Positions 47,659 through 58,950 are shown, counted from the first letter of the stretch. The stretch: 64,000 nucleotides of DNA from Blattabacterium sp. (Blaberus giganteus) (GCF_000262715.1 NC_017924.1:434001-498000); one strand, 5' to 3'. The notes: generated by a model not told the origin, from the letters alone. A program made the numbers and translations.

Positions 47659-48876
47659 TTATTCAAGTTCTATAACTTTTGTAGGATAGATTTTATGGAT
47701 GAAGAATAAAGAAGAAAAAAATATTGTCATAAAACAAATAAAAATAATAGATAAATTGATAAAGATAATATGATGTATATTAAAATAAATAGGAACATAA
47801 TCAATAAAGTATTCTGTTTTATTTAATGATATTAAATGAAATTTTTTTTGTACTATTAATAAAATGATTCCAATACAATTCCCTATAATTAACGAAGGAA
47901 TCAATGTTTGTATGATATAAAACAAAAATATTTTATGTATAACTTTATTTTCAGCTCCTAAAATTTTTAAAATCCCTATAGTTTTAATTCTTTCTAAAAA
48001 AAGTATTAGAATAAATACAACCATATTAATAGTTATAGATAGAAAAATAATAAGACTAATAACAATAATATTTGCATCAAATATGTTTATCCATTTTACG
48101 ATATCATAATTATTTTGAATTTTTTTTACTAAAAATTTTTTAGGTATTTTCTTAAAAATTTTTTTCTCTATATTTTCATAGGAAACAAAAATTTCAAATT
48201 TTTCTACTAAATCTTTTTTACATCCGTAAATTTTTTGAATAGATTTTATGTTCCCAATAATATATATATCATCAAATTCTGATATTCCAGTTTCATATAA
48301 ACCAGAGACTTTAAATTTATCAGAAATCATAATAGGGCTTCCTTTTTCATCAAAAAAAAGAAAATTTATTTTAATGTTTGATCCAATATTTAATCCTAAT
48401 GATAAGGATATTTTTTTAGATAAAATCACATTTTTATGATACAATAATTTTTTTTGATTTTCTGTAATTAAGAAATACTGAAAAAAAATAGGATTATAAT
48501 TATTATATAATCCTTTAAATATATATCTATCTATTTTTTTATTTTTAGAAATAATCACATTATTTTCAGAAATTCCATGAATTTGTTGAACTAAATTAGA
48601 TTTTAAAAATTTTTTTAATAAATATTTTTTTTTTACAGAAAAAAAAGGATTATTTTTTTCTGAATTATCCTTATGCAAAAGAATTTGTCCTCTAATATTT
48701 AATAGTTTGTCTTTTATAATTTTTTTAAATCCAAATCCTATAGAAAAAGTTAAAATAGCTATAATTAGACCAAAAATTATTGTTGTTTGTGTTATTACAA
48801 CTATTATTCTAAGAGTTGGATTTTTTCTAAAATCTTTCCAAACTGTTTTTTTAGAAAAAAACCATTCAAAATTCAT
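47659..48876 (-). CDS. ABC transporter permease, LolC/LolE-like (FtsX/MacB fold)
   Basis: A 405-residue inner-membrane protein: one transmembrane helix at about 24-48, a large periplasmic domain (about 50-265) and three C-terminal helices (about 270-400) containing FLERIKTIGILKILGAENKV, the coupling-helix motif of FtsX/MacB permeases. This is the layout of LolC/LolE, which release lipoproteins from the inner membrane to LolA. No ATPase subunit is adjacent, so it would work with a LolD encoded elsewhere. Lipoproteins in this window (LptE, the Asn-rich one) are possible cargo. It lies 18 bases after dnaB, same strand. Confidence 0.8.
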   Translation of the reverse strand: MNFEWFFSKKTVWKDFRKNPTLRIIVVITQTTIIFGLIIAILTFSIGFGFKKIIKDKLLNIRGQILLHKDNSEKNNPFFSVKKKYLLKKFLKSNLVQQIHGISENNVIISKNKKIDRYIFKGLYNNYNPIFFQYFLITENQKKLLYHKNVILSKKISLSLGLNIGSNIKINFLFFDEKGSPIMISDKFKVSGLYETGISEFDDIYIIGNIKSIQKIYGCKKDLVEKFEIFVSYENIEKKIFKKIPKKFLVKKIQNNYDIVKWINIFDANIIVISLIIFLSITINMVVFILILFLERIKTIGILKILGAENKVIHKIFLFYIIQTLIPSLIIGNCIGIILLIVQKKFHLISLNKTEYFIDYVPIYFNIHHIIFINLSIIFICFMTIFFSSLFFIHKIYPTKVIELE

Positions 48877-48894
48877 TTTTATTATTTTAATAAT

Positions 48895-50484
48895 CTAAAT
48901 ATCTTCATTCAAAGAATTATAATCATCATTATTGGTATCTATTTCATTTTCATTATTAAATGAATCTGATAATGGATTACTTTCAAAATCGTCATAAGAA
49001 TAAGAAGGAGATACAAAAAAATGTTCTTGATCAAGAACATTTTTTTTGTAATCTTCTTCCCAAACTAATGAAGTCTGTTTTTTTTCTTCTAAGTTTACAA
49101 ACTTAGCTTGATCACTTATAAATTTTAAACGAAATTTGTCTAGTCCTCCATTTCTATGTTTAGCAATTATAATTTCTGCTTGACCTACACAAAAATCATT
49201 ATCGTCATCTGAATCCCAAATTTTGAATCCATAATATTCGGGTCTGTAAATAAATAAAACTATATCTGCATCTTGTTCAATAGCTCCTGATTCCCGTAAA
49301 TCAGATAATACGGGTCGTTTACTTCCTCCTCTTGTTTCTACAGCTCTAGAGAGTTGAGACAAAGCTATTATTGGGATGTCAAGTTCTTTGGCTATAGATT
49401 TTAGACTTCTAGAAATAACTGATATTTCTTGTTCTCTATTTTGTAATTTAGATCCATAATTATTAATTCCCATCAATTGCATATAATCTATAAATACTAT
49501 TTTAATTCCATGTTGTGAAATTAAACGACGACATTTTGCACGTAAACTAAATATAGATAAAGAAGGAGTATCATCTATAAATAATGGAATATTCTTTAAA
49601 TTTTTTGTTTTATGAAGTAAACGTTCCCAATCTAACTTAGATAAATTTGCTCTTTTAATTTTGTCTGATGAAATTTCGGTTTCTGAAGAAATTAACTTTG
49701 TAATTAATTGAATTGAAGACATTTCTAATGAAAAAATTATAATTGGAATTTTTTGATCTACAACTATATTTTTCACCATAGATAACATAAAAGTCGTTTT
49801 ACCCATTCCAGGTCTGGAAGCTAATATAATTAAGTCAGAATTCTGCCATCCAGAAGTAATATAATCCAGTTTATGAAATCCAGAAGAAATTCCACTTAAT
49901 CCTTCTTTTTCTGTTTTTTTAATTTTTTCAATAGCTTTTTGTATAAGAGATTGAGTTGTTTCATATTTTTTTTCTATTAAATATTTTTGATTAATTTCAA
50001 AAAGTTTTGATTCGGAATGATCTAAAAGATCAAAAACATCTGTATTTTCCTCATAACATTTTTGAATGATATCAGAAGATATACTGATTAATTTTCTTAA
50101 AATAAATTTTTGCAACACTATGCGACTATGATACTCTATATGTGCAGAAGAAATAACTTTTTGTGTTAATTCGATTAAATATAATTCTCCTCCTATTGAT
50201 TCCAATTTTCCGATTATGCGAAGTTCATTTAAAACAGTATATAAATCTACAGGTTCAGAATTATGATACAATTTTTGTATGGCAAAAAATATTTCTTGAT
50301 GTTCTTTTTTATAAAAAATTTCAGGAAAAAGTATATCAATAACTTCATCTAACCCTTTTTTATCTATCATAATAGCACCTATGATAGCTTCCTCTAAATC
50401 TAATGCTTGAGGAGGTATTTTTCCTTTTTTCGTTATTGAATTGAAAAAAAATTTATTTTTTTCTTCCTGTATAATATTTTTCAT
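48895..50484 (-). CDS. dnaB: replicative DNA helicase DnaB
   Basis: A hexameric helicase that unwinds the replication fork. The 529-residue protein has the N-terminal domain beginning PPQALDLEEAIIGAIMIDKK, Walker A ASRPGMGKTTFML near residue 224, Walker B VFIDYMQLMG near 330, SQLSRAVETRGGSKRPVLSD with the arginine finger near 380, and GAIEQDADIVLFIYRPEYY. A C-terminal acidic tail of about 50 residues (rich in Asp/Asn/Glu) follows. No intein is present. It follows accA by 17 bases. Confidence 0.97.
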   Translation of the reverse strand: MKNIIQEEKNKFFFNSITKKGKIPPQALDLEEAIIGAIMIDKKGLDEVIDILFPEIFYKKEHQEIFFAIQKLYHNSEPVDLYTVLNELRIIGKLESIGGELYLIELTQKVISSAHIEYHSRIVLQKFILRKLISISSDIIQKCYEENTDVFDLLDHSESKLFEINQKYLIEKKYETTQSLIQKAIEKIKKTEKEGLSGISSGFHKLDYITSGWQNSDLIILASRPGMGKTTFMLSMVKNIVVDQKIPIIIFSLEMSSIQLITKLISSETEISSDKIKRANLSKLDWERLLHKTKNLKNIPLFIDDTPSLSIFSLRAKCRRLISQHGIKIVFIDYMQLMGINNYGSKLQNREQEISVISRSLKSIAKELDIPIIALSQLSRAVETRGGSKRPVLSDLRESGAIEQDADIVLFIYRPEYYGFKIWDSDDDNDFCVGQAEIIIAKHRNGGLDKFRLKFISDQAKFVNLEEKKQTSLVWEEDYKKNVLDQEHFFVSPSYSYDDFESNPLSDSFNNENEIDTNNDDYNSLNEDI

Positions 50485-50501
50485 TATATAATTATGAAAA
50501 T

Positions 50502-51458
50502 TTATTCATCAAAAAAACCAATAGAAATATACTTATTTTTTCTTTTTTTAATAATAGATTCTATATGGGTTTCAGATAATCGTTTATAATGTTTAATAAT
50601 TTGTTTTTTTACAAGCTTGTATGCTTTTTCAGGACAAAAATGAGCCCCTCCTAAGGGTTCTTTAATGACATCATCTATAAGATTAAACTTATGCATATTT
50701 TCTGCTGTTAATTTTAATGCTTCTGCTGATTTTTCTTTATTATCGCGAGTCCCCCAAAGTATTGTAGAGCAACTTTCAGGAGAAATAACTGAAAACCAAG
50801 AATTTTCCATCATTAATACTTTATCTCCGATTCCAATACCTAAAGCTCCTCCACTTGCTCCTTCTCCTATAATTAAAACAATAATAGGAACTTTTAAACA
50901 CATCATTTCATAAATATTTTTACCAATTGCTTCTCCTTGACCTCTTTTTTCCGCTTCAATTCCAGGAAAAGCACCTGGTGTATCAATAAAAGTAATAACA
51001 GGTTTTTCAAATTTTTCTGCTAATTTCATAAGACGTAAAGCTTTTCTATATCCTTCCGGATTAGGCATTCCAAATCTTCTATATTGTCTATCCTTGGTAT
51101 TTTTTCCTTTTTGAGTCCCTATTAGCATAAAAGTATAATCTTCTATTTTACCAAACCCTCCTACTATAGCTTTATCATCACCAAAATGACGATCTCCATG
51201 TAATTCTATAAAAGAATCTTTTTTTGTTATGGAATGTATGTAATCTAAAGTATAAGGTCTATTTGGATGTCTAGATAATTGTACTCTTTGCCAAGGAGTT
51301 AAATTACTGTGTAATTTTTTAATGGTTTTTTCCAATTTGAATTGCAATTGATCACAAACTTCTTTCATGTTTATTCCACTGTTTTTTTCTATTAACACAC
51401 AATTAACATATTGATCCTGAATTTCTTGTATTGGCTTTTCGAAATCTAAATATTCCAT
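50502..51458 (-). CDS. accA: acetyl-CoA carboxylase carboxyltransferase subunit alpha
   Basis: One half of the carboxyltransferase that transfers CO2 from biotin to acetyl-CoA, the first step of fatty-acid synthesis. The 318-residue protein has [20 protein letters not shown] near residue 57, [19 protein letters not shown] near 83, [20 protein letters not shown] near 130, [20 protein letters not shown] near 155 and [20 protein letters not shown] near 197. Length matches the family. It works with AccD and biotinylated AccB, not encoded here. It lies between sdhB (27-base gap) and dnaB. Confidence 0.97.
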   Translation of the reverse strand: MEYLDFEKPIQEIQDQYVNCVLIEKNSGINMKEVCDQLQFKLEKTIKKLHSNLTPWQRVQLSRHPNRPYTLDYIHSITKKDSFIELHGDRHFGDDKAIVGGFGKIEDYTFMLIGTQKGKNTKDRQYRRFGMPNPEGYRKALRLMKLAEKFEKPVITFIDTPGAFPGIEAEKRGQGEAIGKNIYEMMCLKVPIIVLIIGEGASGGALGIGIGDKVLMMENSWFSVISPESCSTILWGTRDNKEKSAEALKLTAENMHKFNLIDDVIKEPLGGAHFCPEKAYKLVKKQIIKHYKRLSETHIESIIKKRKNKYISIGFFDE

Positions 51459-51485
51459 ATTTAAAAAAAAAATAAAATGATAAAA

Positions 51486-52253
51486 TTAGGGAGTAAATGA
51501 TTGAAGAATATATTCTCGATTCATAAAAGAAATATATTCTGTGGATATTCCTTTTGGACATTCAATTTCACATGCTTTAGTGTTTGTACAGCTTCCAAAT
51601 CCCTCCTCATCCATTTTTTTTATCATATTTATAACTCTTTTTTTTCTCTCTATTTTACCTTGAGGCAATAAAGCTAATTGTGAAACTTTTGCTGAAACAA
51701 ATAACATAGCGGATCTGTTTTTGCATGCGGCAACACATGCCCCACAACCAATACACGTAGCCGCATCAAAAGCTTTATCTGCTTTTTCTTTTGAAATCGG
51801 AATCATATTTCCATCTATTGTTTTTCCAAATGTATTTACAGATATGTATCCACCTGATATAATAATTCTATCAAAAGAAGATCTATCTACAATAAGATCT
51901 TTAATTATAGGAAAAGGTTTTGCTCTCCAAGGTTCTACATATATAATTTCTCCATCACGAAAATTACGCATATGAAGTTGACAAGTAGTAATTGAATTAT
52001 CTGGACCATGTGGTCTTCCATTAATATATAGAGAACACATTCCACAAATTCCTTCACGACAATCATGATCAAATGATATAGGATATAAATCTGGTTTTTT
52101 ACTGCATATGATTTGATTGTTTAAAATATCTAACATTTCTAAAAATGAACTATTAGGAGATATATTATATATTTTATAAGTCTTAAAAGAACCTTTTTCT
52201 TTTCGATTTTTTTGTCTCCATATTTTTAACTTAAAATTCATAAGTTTTTTCAT
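51486..52253 (-). CDS. sdhB: succinate dehydrogenase / fumarate reductase iron-sulfur subunit
   Basis: The electron-transfer subunit of complex II. The 255-residue protein has the [2Fe-2S] site [20 protein letters not shown] (Cys residues near 64-75) and a [4Fe-4S] set [18 protein letters not shown] near 167-180. A final set, [20 protein letters not shown] near 219-235, completes the other clusters. The N-terminus [19 protein letters not shown] is the Bacteroidetes form. It lies 14 bases after sdhA. The complex passes electrons to menaquinone in the inner membrane. Confidence 0.96.
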   Translation of the reverse strand: MKKLMNFKLKIWRQKNRKEKGSFKTYKIYNISPNSSFLEMLDILNNQIICSKKPDLYPISFDHDCREGICGMCSLYINGRPHGPDNSITTCQLHMRNFRDGEIIYVEPWRAKPFPIIKDLIVDRSSFDRIIISGGYISVNTFGKTIDGNMIPISKEKADKAFDAATCIGCGACVAACKNRSAMLFVSAKVSQLALLPQGKIERKKRVINMIKKMDEEGFGSCTNTKACEIECPKGISTEYISFMNREYILQSFTP

Positions 52254-52267
52254 CCAATTATTTTTCT

Positions 52268-54286
52268 TTATTTATAAGAACGAGACTGTACTTTTACAAA
52301 AGTAAAATCTAAATTTTCTTTGTGCATAATTTCATCACTTATAGGATGATTCTCCCTGTATTCCCATACAGAAACATATTTATAATGTGTGTCATTACGA
52401 AGTGCTTCTCCTTCTTTTGTTTGATATTCTTCGCGAAAATGACTTCCACAAGATTCTTTTCTATTTAAGGCATCCATAGCCATTAATTCTCCCAATTCTA
52501 AAAAATCTGCTACCCGTCCAGCTTTTTCTAATTCAAAGTTTAATCCGTCATCAACATTTCCGGGAACAAAAACATTTTTCCAAAATTCATTGCGAAGTTC
52601 TTGTATATTTTTTATCGCTTTATGTAAGCCTAAATGATTTCTACTCATTCCTACATATTTCCACATAATATTTCCAAGTTTTTTATGAAAAAAATCAACA
52701 GACATATTTCCATTATTTTGAATAAATTTTTTAATTCTGTTTTTTACATTTTTTTCCGATATCTGAAATGCAACATGTTTTGTAGATATTTTTTCTGTTA
52801 TACATTCAGACAAATAATCAGCTATGGTATATGGTAAAATAAAATAACCATCACCTAATCCCTGCATTAATGCAGAAGCTCCAAGTCGATTTGCTCCATG
52901 ATCAGAAAAATTAGCTTCTCCTATAACATAACATCCAGGGATAGACGACATCAAATTATAATCAACCCACAATCCTCCCATAGTATAATGAACTGCTGGA
53001 TAAATTTTCATAGGAGTTTGATAAGGATTACTATTGGTAATTTTTTCGTACATATGAAATAAGTTACCATACTTAGATTCCATTATCTTTTTTCCTAATT
53101 TCTTTTTTTCTAATGAATATAGATTTTGAATTCCAAGTTCATTAGCTTTTTCTTTTCCATATTTTTCTATAGAGAAACTAAAGTCTAAAAATACACCTTC
53201 TTTGGTTTCATTGTTTTCTATTCCAAATCCTTTATCACAACGTTCTTTAGCTGCTCTAGAAGCAACATCTCTTGGAACAAGATTTCCAAATGATGGATAT
53301 CGTCTTTCAAGGTAATAATCTCTATCATCTTCGCTTATATCCTCTGGCATTTTAGACCCATTTCGTATGGAAATGGCATCTTCTAATTTTTTTGGAACCC
53401 ATATTCTTCCATCGTTTCTTAATGACTCAGACATTAATGTTAATTTCGATTGATAATTTCCATGTACCGGAATACAAGTAGGATGTATTTGAGTGTAACA
53501 AGGATTCGCAAAAAATCCTCCTTTTTTATGAACTTTCCATATTGCACTAGCATTAGACCCCATAGCATTGGTTGATAAAAAGAATAAATTTCCGTAACCT
53601 CCAGAAGCTACAACGATAGCATGTGCTGCATGTCTTTCGATTTCTCCAGAAATTAGGTTCCTAGCAATAATCCCTCTAGCGATCCCATCTACTATAACTA
53701 AATCTAACATTTCATAACGATTATACATTTTGATTCTTCCTATTCCTATTTGTCTAGACATAGAAGAATAACATGCTAATAGTAGTTGTTGTCCTGTTTG
53801 CCCCTTTGCATAAAAAGTTCTAGAAACTTTTGTTCCACCAAAAGATCGAGTTTCCAAATATCCGGCATAATCACGAGCAAAGGGAACTCCTTGAGCTACA
53901 CATTGATCTATAATATTAGAAGAAATCTCTGCTAAACGATATACATTTGCTTCTCTCGATCTATAATCTCCACCTTTTATCGTATCATAAAAAAGTTGAT
54001 AAATTGAATCATTATCTCCTTTATAATTTTTTGAAGCATTAATTCCACCTTGTGCCGCTACAGAATGAGCTCTTCTGGGAGAATCTTGATAACAAAAAGC
54101 TTTAACTTGATATCCTAATTCTGATAAAGTAGCTGCAGCTGAACTTCCAGCAAGTCCTGTTCCAACAACAATAATTTCAATATTAGATCTATTATTAGGA
54201 GATACTAATTTTAAAGTAGATTTGTGATCTTTCCATTTATGAATTAAAGAACTGACTGGAATTTTTGAATTAAATTTATAGGTCAT
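52268..54286 (-). CDS. sdhA: succinate dehydrogenase / fumarate reductase flavoprotein subunit
   Basis: The FAD-carrying catalytic subunit of complex II. The 672-residue protein has the FAD fold [20 protein letters not shown] near residue 42 and [20 protein letters not shown] near 75, where the His carries covalent FAD. Further on are [26 protein letters not shown]-type [28 protein letters not shown]-type [16 protein letters not shown], and the C-terminal [14 protein letters not shown]. It is the Bacteroidetes/epsilon-type quinol:fumarate-like enzyme, so reversal to fumarate reduction is possible. I use the ATG at 54286; a TTG lies one codon earlier. sdhC precedes it by 13 bases. Confidence 0.96.
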   Translation of the reverse strand: MTYKFNSKIPVSSLIHKWKDHKSTLKLVSPNNRSNIEIIVVGTGLAGSSAAATLSELGYQVKAFCYQDSPRRAHSVAAQGGINASKNYKGDNDSIYQLFYDTIKGGDYRSREANVYRLAEISSNIIDQCVAQGVPFARDYAGYLETRSFGGTKVSRTFYAKGQTGQQLLLACYSSMSRQIGIGRIKMYNRYEMLDLVIVDGIARGIIARNLISGEIERHAAHAIVVASGGYGNLFFLSTNAMGSNASAIWKVHKKGGFFANPCYTQIHPTCIPVHGNYQSKLTLMSESLRNDGRIWVPKKLEDAISIRNGSKMPEDISEDDRDYYLERRYPSFGNLVPRDVASRAAKERCDKGFGIENNETKEGVFLDFSFSIEKYGKEKANELGIQNLYSLEKKKLGKKIMESKYGNLFHMYEKITNSNPYQTPMKIYPAVHYTMGGLWVDYNLMSSIPGCYVIGEANFSDHGANRLGASALMQGLGDGYFILPYTIADYLSECITEKISTKHVAFQISEKNVKNRIKKFIQNNGNMSVDFFHKKLGNIMWKYVGMSRNHLGLHKAIKNIQELRNEFWKNVFVPGNVDDGLNFELEKAGRVADFLELGELMAMDALNRKESCGSHFREEYQTKEGEALRNDTHYKYVSVWEYRENHPISDEIMHKENLDFTFVKVQSRSYK

Positions 54287-54299
54287 CAATTATTAATTA

Positions 54300-54944
54300 T
54301 CATTCATTAAAAAAAAACCAAATAGCAATAATAGAAAATCCAGAACAAATAAACCATAGATATAAAGAACCAAATTTTTGTATCCAAACCGATTTTTTGT
54401 CATTGGATAATCCTAAAGATTTAAAAGAAGATTGAAATCCATGGTTTAAATGAATCCCTAAAATTAAAAATGAAAATACATATATAAATGTGTAAAAAGG
54501 ATTCTTAAATAAACTAACAACTATATAATAATCAGAAATTATATGATTTGAATATTTCATAGGAATCATGAAATTAATAAGATGTAAAACTAAAAAACAT
54601 AAAATTAAAATTCCTGTATATACCATTGTACGACTACTAAATGAAGTAGAAAAATAATAATTTATAGCGTAATCTACTTTTCCTTTTGTTTTTTTATTTT
54701 CTAAATGCAACTTAATTCCGAATAATATATGAATTATAAAACCTATAGCAAGTACATATTCCATAATTCGAATAAATATATTTTCTCTCATAAAAAAGAC
54801 AGCATCGTTAAAAGCTTTTTCTCCTGAAAAAAGAAATAAGTTCACACTCAAATGCAATAGTAAAAAAATCATTAAAAAAACTCCTGTAGAAGCCATGATC
54901 ACTTTTTTTCCAACAGAAGATTGAAAAAAATTGCAATGATTCAC
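54300..54944 (-). CDS. sdhC: succinate dehydrogenase cytochrome b subunit (single-subunit anchor)
   Basis: The membrane anchor of complex II, 214 residues with five predicted transmembrane helices (about 16-38, 57-77, 102-125, 150-170 and 190-212). Histidines in the helices (LLLHLSVNLF, IIHILFGIKLH, LVLHLINFM, LGIHLNHGF) are suitable ligands for two b hemes, as in Bacillus and Wolinella enzymes; no sdhD is needed. The start is GTG at 54944, because no ATG occurs between the upstream in-frame stop and residue 17. It is the first gene of sdhC-sdhA-sdhB, probably continuing into accA-dnaB. Confidence 0.93.
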   Translation of the reverse strand: MNHCNFFQSSVGKKVIMASTGVFLMIFLLLHLSVNLFLFSGEKAFNDAVFFMRENIFIRIMEYVLAIGFIIHILFGIKLHLENKKTKGKVDYAINYYFSTSFSSRTMVYTGILILCFLVLHLINFMIPMKYSNHIISDYYIVVSLFKNPFYTFIYVFSFLILGIHLNHGFQSSFKSLGLSNDKKSVWIQKFGSLYLWFICSGFSIIAIWFFFNE

Positions 54945-55008
54945 TGAAACTGAATATATTGTTTATGGAGTAAATATAAATAAGATATTTGAAATTTTTA
55001 AAATTACT

Positions 55009-56169
55009 TTATTTTCTAATTCTTTGTATTCTTTGTAGAGATTCTATAAGTAAATCTATATCTTTTTTTTCATTAAAAATACCAAAAGAAATTCGAATGG
55101 GCATTGTTTGATTTAATAAATTTATATCTGTTATTGATTGAATCACATGAGATTTTTTTTTACTATTGCAAGAACTTCCTTCAGAAACAGCTACACCCAT
55201 TAAATCTAAATGAAAATATAATAAATAATCTTTTTTTTTTGTGGGATACAAAAAGTTTAATATAGAGGGAATACTTTTATCAAGATCATATGATAATCCA
55301 TTAAAAATAATATTGGGAATTATTTTTTTTAATTCTGAAATGCAATAAGATTTTAAATTTTGCATTTTTTTTATATGACTTGTAAAATCGAAATAGGACA
55401 ATCGTAAAGCTTCTGATAATCCTGCTATTCCATGTATATTTTCTGTTCCTGAACGAATACTATATTCCTGATATCCACCAGTCATAAAAGGTCTCATTTT
55501 TTTTAAAATATTATTTCTTATAAAAGCAAAACCTATTCCTTTCGGACCATAAAATTTGTGTGCACTTGCAGTAGCAAAATCAAAGGATAATTTTTCCATA
55601 TTAATAGGAAAATTCCCTATAACTTGTATTGTGTCTGAATGAAAATAAGCATTATATTTTTTACATAAAAAAAATACTTTATCTATCTCTAACAAATTTC
55701 CAATTTCATTATTAGCATACATTAAACTTACAAGTGTTTTTTTATATATATTTTTTTTCAATATTTCTTCCATATTATTAAAATCTAATATTCCTTTTTC
55801 ATGAATTGAAATAAAATCTACAGTTATTTTATATCTAATAGATAGATCTAAAATTGTTTGTAATACAGATGGATGTTCCAATTGTGATGTTAAAATATGT
55901 CTAATTCCTAAATCTAATATTGAAGATCTTAATACAAGATTATTTGCTTCAGTTCCTCCTGAAGTAAAAATAATCTCTGAAGGAGATGCTTGAATATTTT
56001 TAGCTATACAAATTCTAGATTCCTCTATAATAGAACGAGCTTCTCTACCGTAACTGTGTTGCACTGAAGAAGGATTTCCTAATGAACATTTTAATGTGTT
56101 TATCATAACTTTCACAACTTCGTTTCTTATAGGGGTCGAAGCTGCGTTATCCAGATATGCTCGTTTCAT
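55009..56169 (-). CDS. iscS: cysteine desulfurase (IscS/NifS family)
   Basis: A PLP enzyme that takes sulfur from cysteine for Fe-S clusters and tRNA thiolation. The 386-residue protein has AYLDNAASTPIRNEV near residue 4, FTSGGTEANNLVL near 69, HSDTIQVIGNFP near 175, the PLP Lys in SAHKFYGPKGIGFAF near 204 and the catalytic Cys loop SEGSSCNSKKKS near 326. The Cys loop is the long class I type, so it resembles IscS rather than SufS. It could supply MiaB, SdhB and the dicluster ferredoxin in this window. It is divergent from rny; a TAnnTTTG box (56200-56207) lies upstream. Confidence 0.93.
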   Translation of the reverse strand: MKRAYLDNAASTPIRNEVVKVMINTLKCSLGNPSSVQHSYGREARSIIEESRICIAKNIQASPSEIIFTSGGTEANNLVLRSSILDLGIRHILTSQLEHPSVLQTILDLSIRYKITVDFISIHEKGILDFNNMEEILKKNIYKKTLVSLMYANNEIGNLLEIDKVFFLCKKYNAYFHSDTIQVIGNFPINMEKLSFDFATASAHKFYGPKGIGFAFIRNNILKKMRPFMTGGYQEYSIRSGTENIHGIAGLSEALRLSYFDFTSHIKKMQNLKSYCISELKKIIPNIIFNGLSYDLDKSIPSILNFLYPTKKKDYLLYFHLDLMGVAVSEGSSCNSKKKSHVIQSITDINLLNQTMPIRISFGIFNEKKDIDLLIESLQRIQRIRK

Positions 56170-56199
56170 TTATTCTATTGAAAATTTTACATATACATA

Positions 56200-56207
56200 C
56201 AAATATA
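56200..56207 (-). promoter_or_regulatory. Bacteroidetes-type -7 box upstream of the cysteine desulfurase
   Basis: TATATTTG on the minus strand fits TAnnTTTG, 30 bases before the ATG at 56169. It lies in the 222-base divergent region (56170-56391), which also holds a TTAAAAATG / CATTTTTAA hairpin near 56230-56255 and two adjacent copies of CTTTATAGCT near 56305-56325. No other gene is visible there. Confidence 0.4.
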
Positions 56208-56391
56208 ATGTATTCAAATCCCGTTTGTTAAAAATGTTTTCTACATTTTTAATTTTGTATATTTATCATAGTTATATTGGGATTCAAATATTTAAAAAAA
56301 AAACTTTATAGCTCTTTATAGCTTTTATTAAATATTTATAATTAATAATGTATTAAAATGTCTATTTTATTTTTATTTAAATTGAGTGAAT

Positions 56392-57963
56392 ATGATAATA
56401 AATGTTGGATTTTCGGTCCTCATGGGGTTTATGATGGGAATTATTACATGTTTTTTTTTTGGGAAAAAAACTATATTAAAAAAATATATTCAATTATTAG
56501 AAAAAGCTAATTTTCATGCAAAAAATATCATAAATAATGCAGAAAAAGAAGGGGAATCTATAAAAAAAAAGAAAATGCTTCAAGTAAAAGAAAAATTTAC
56601 AGAACTGAAATCTAAACATGAAAAAGATGTTTATTTAAGAGAAAAAAAAATAATTGATATCGAAAATAAAACAAGAGAAAAAGAAAATAGATTGTCTAAA
56701 GAAATAGAAATTTATTTTAAAAAAAATAATCGTTTGGAAGCACAAATATATGACTATGAAAAAAAATACAAGATTCTTAAAAAAAAACAAGAAGAATTTA
56801 AAAATATGCATATTCAACAAGTAGAATTACTTGAAAAAATATCTAATTATTCTTCTGAAGAAGCTAAAAACGAATTAATTGAAATTCTAAAAGTAGAAGC
56901 CAAAGCAAAAGCACAAACTCACATACAAAATATTATAGAAGAATCACAATTAACTGCAAAAATGGAAGCAAAAAAAATTGTTATTCAAGCAATTCAAAGA
57001 ATTGGAACAGAACAAGCCGTTGAAAATTCCGTATCCGTTTTTAACATAGAATCAGATGATGTTAAAGGTCGTATAATCGGAAGAGAAGGAAGAAATATAA
57101 GAACTTTAGAAAAAGCAACAGGAGTAGAAATTATTGTAGATGATACTCCAGAAGCAATTCTTTTATCTTGTTTTAATCCTATACGAAGAGAAATAGCAAG
57201 ATTGTCCCTTCACAAATTAGTTCTAGACGGACGTATACATCCAGCTAGAATTGAAGAAATAGTTACAAAAACGGAAAAACAAATTGAAGAAGAAATAATA
57301 GAAATAGGAAAAAAAAATATTATAGATTTAGGAATTCATGGAATACATCCAGAATTAATCCGAATGATAGGAAGAATGAAATATCGTTCTTCTTATGGTC
57401 AAAATCTTTTACAACACTCTCTGGAAGTTTCTCATTTATCAGGAATATTAGCTTCCGAGTTAGGATTAAATGCTAAATTGGCGAAACGTGCCGGATTATT
57501 ACATGATATAGGAAAAGTTCCAGAAAACGAGTCAGAATTGCCTCATGCCATTTTAGGAATGCAATGGGCAGAAAAATATGGAGAAAATGTGGAAGTTTGT
57601 AATGCAATAGGTTCACATCATGATGAAATAGAAATGAAAGTATTAATATCTCCCATAATACAAATTTCAGATGCTATTAGTGGAGCTCGTCCTGGAGTCA
57701 GAAGAAATTCTTTTGAATCTTATTCAAAAAGACTAAAAGATTTGGAAAATATAGCGTTTAGTTTTGATGGAGTCAATAAAGCTTTTGCCATTCAAGCAGG
57801 AAGAGAATTGCGTGTATTAGTTGAAAGTGATAAAATTGATGACAAAAAAGCTTTTCAATTATCTTGTGATATAACAGAAAAAATAAAAAACGAAATGACT
57901 TATCCTGGTCAAATTAAAGTGACAGTGATCAGAGAAACTAGAGCTGTACAAATAGCTAGATAA
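56392..57963 (+). CDS. rny: ribonuclease Y
   Basis: A membrane-anchored endoribonuclease that starts mRNA decay. The 523-residue protein has an N-terminal transmembrane helix (residues 1-24), a long coiled coil (about 30-185, Lys/Glu-rich) and a KH RNA-binding domain ([20 protein letters not shown] near 222). The HD catalytic domain follows, with [16 protein letters not shown] near 342 and [11 protein letters not shown] near 368. I start at ATG 56392; a GTG two codons upstream (56386) is possible. It heads a run with the deoxyhypusine-synthase-like gene (12-base gap) and lpdA. Confidence 0.95.
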   Translation: MIINVGFSVLMGFMMGIITCFFFGKKTILKKYIQLLEKANFHAKNIINNAEKEGESIKKKKMLQVKEKFTELKSKHEKDVYLREKKIIDIENKTREKENRLSKEIEIYFKKNNRLEAQIYDYEKKYKILKKKQEEFKNMHIQQVELLEKISNYSSEEAKNELIEILKVEAKAKAQTHIQNIIEESQLTAKMEAKKIVIQAIQRIGTEQAVENSVSVFNIESDDVKGRIIGREGRNIRTLEKATGVEIIVDDTPEAILLSCFNPIRREIARLSLHKLVLDGRIHPARIEEIVTKTEKQIEEEIIEIGKKNIIDLGIHGIHPELIRMIGRMKYRSSYGQNLLQHSLEVSHLSGILASELGLNAKLAKRAGLLHDIGKVPENESELPHAILGMQWAEKYGENVEVCNAIGSHHDEIEMKVLISPIIQISDAISGARPGVRRNSFESYSKRLKDLENIAFSFDGVNKAFAIQAGRELRVLVESDKIDDKKAFQLSCDITEKIKNEMTYPGQIKVTVIRETRAVQIAR

Positions 57964-57975
57964 AATAATAAAATT

Positions 57976-58950
57976 ATGAAAGACTCTCCTATTACTTATT
58001 TTATTAAAAAATACTTTCTTCATTTTAATGCTTTAACTTTATTAGAAGCAGCTAAAGCATATAAATATCATATCCAAAATAATGGAAAAATGATGATTAC
58101 ATTAGCAGGAGCAATGAGTACGGCAGAATTAGGAAAAATTCTATCTGAAATGATACGAAAAGATCAAGTTCATATTATTTCTTGTACAGGAGCTAACTTA
58201 GAAGAAGATATATTGAATTTGATAGCTCATTCTTATTATAAAAAGATACCCAATTATAGAGATTTAACTCCTGATGAGGAAAAAAAATTTTCAAAAACAG
58301 GCTATTATAGAGTAACAGATACTTGTATTCCAGAAGAAAAAGCTTTTAAAAGATTACAAAAATATATCTTAAAAAAATGGATAAAAGCTCAAGAAAAATC
58401 AAAACGTTATTTTCCTCATGAATATATTTATCAATTATTAGAGGAAAATATTTTAGAACCCTATTACAACATAGATCCAAAAGATAGTTGGGTATTAGCT
58501 GCTGCTAAAAAAAATTTACCTATCATAGTTCCAGGATGGGAAGATAGCACAATAGGAAATATTTTTGCTTCATATTGTATGAAAAAACTATTAAACCCAT
58601 TTCTTGTAAAAAATGGAATTGAATATATGATATATTTAGCAAAATGGTATCAAGATGAATCTGTCAAACATAAAATAGGTTTTTTTCAAATTGGAGGTGG
58701 AATATCTGGAGATTTTCCTATTTGTGTAGTTCCTATGTTATCTCAAGACATAGGATTTTATCCTACTCCATTTTGGTCTTATTTTTGTCAAATTTCTGAT
58801 TCAACGACCAGTTATGGATCTTATTCTGGAGCTGTTCCCAATGAAAAAATAACTTGGGGAAAAATAGATAAGGAAACTCCAAAATTTATCATTGAATCAG
58901 ATGCAACTATAGTTGCTCCGCTTATTTTCGCATATATATTAAATATGTAA
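57976..58950 (+). CDS. deoxyhypusine synthase family protein (bacterial DHS-like)
   Basis: A 324-residue NAD-dependent aminobutyl-transferase homologue. Family features seen: ITLAGAMSTAELGKILSEMI near residue 41, HIISCTGANLEEDI near 65, IIVPGWEDSTIGN near 180, IGFFQIGGGISGDFPICVVP near 233 and, near 293, TWGKID, which holds the active-site Lys of eukaryotic deoxyhypusine synthase (in SWGKI). Bacteria lack eIF5A, so the acceptor is probably not the archaeal/eukaryotic one. Bacterial homologues act in polyamine (homospermidine-type) synthesis or are uncharacterised. It lies between rny and lpdA on the same strand. The fold is certain; the reaction is not. Confidence 0.85.
   Translation: MKDSPITYFIKKYFLHFNALTLLEAAKAYKYHIQNNGKMMITLAGAMSTAELGKILSEMIRKDQVHIISCTGANLEEDILNLIAHSYYKKIPNYRDLTPDEEKKFSKTGYYRVTDTCIPEEKAFKRLQKYILKKWIKAQEKSKRYFPHEYIYQLLEENILEPYYNIDPKDSWVLAAAKKNLPIIVPGWEDSTIGNIFASYCMKKLLNPFLVKNGIEYMIYLAKWYQDESVKHKIGFFQIGGGISGDFPICVVPMLSQDIGFYPTPFWSYFCQISDSTTSYGSYSGAVPNEKITWGKIDKETPKFIIESDATIVAPLIFAYILNM

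Noticed and set aside
56210..56226. TTCAAATCCCGT resembling a tRNA T-arm (as in tRNA-Gly and tRNA-Leu here)
   Set aside because: No acceptor stem, anticodon arm or D-arm can be built around it, so it is at most a tiny remnant.
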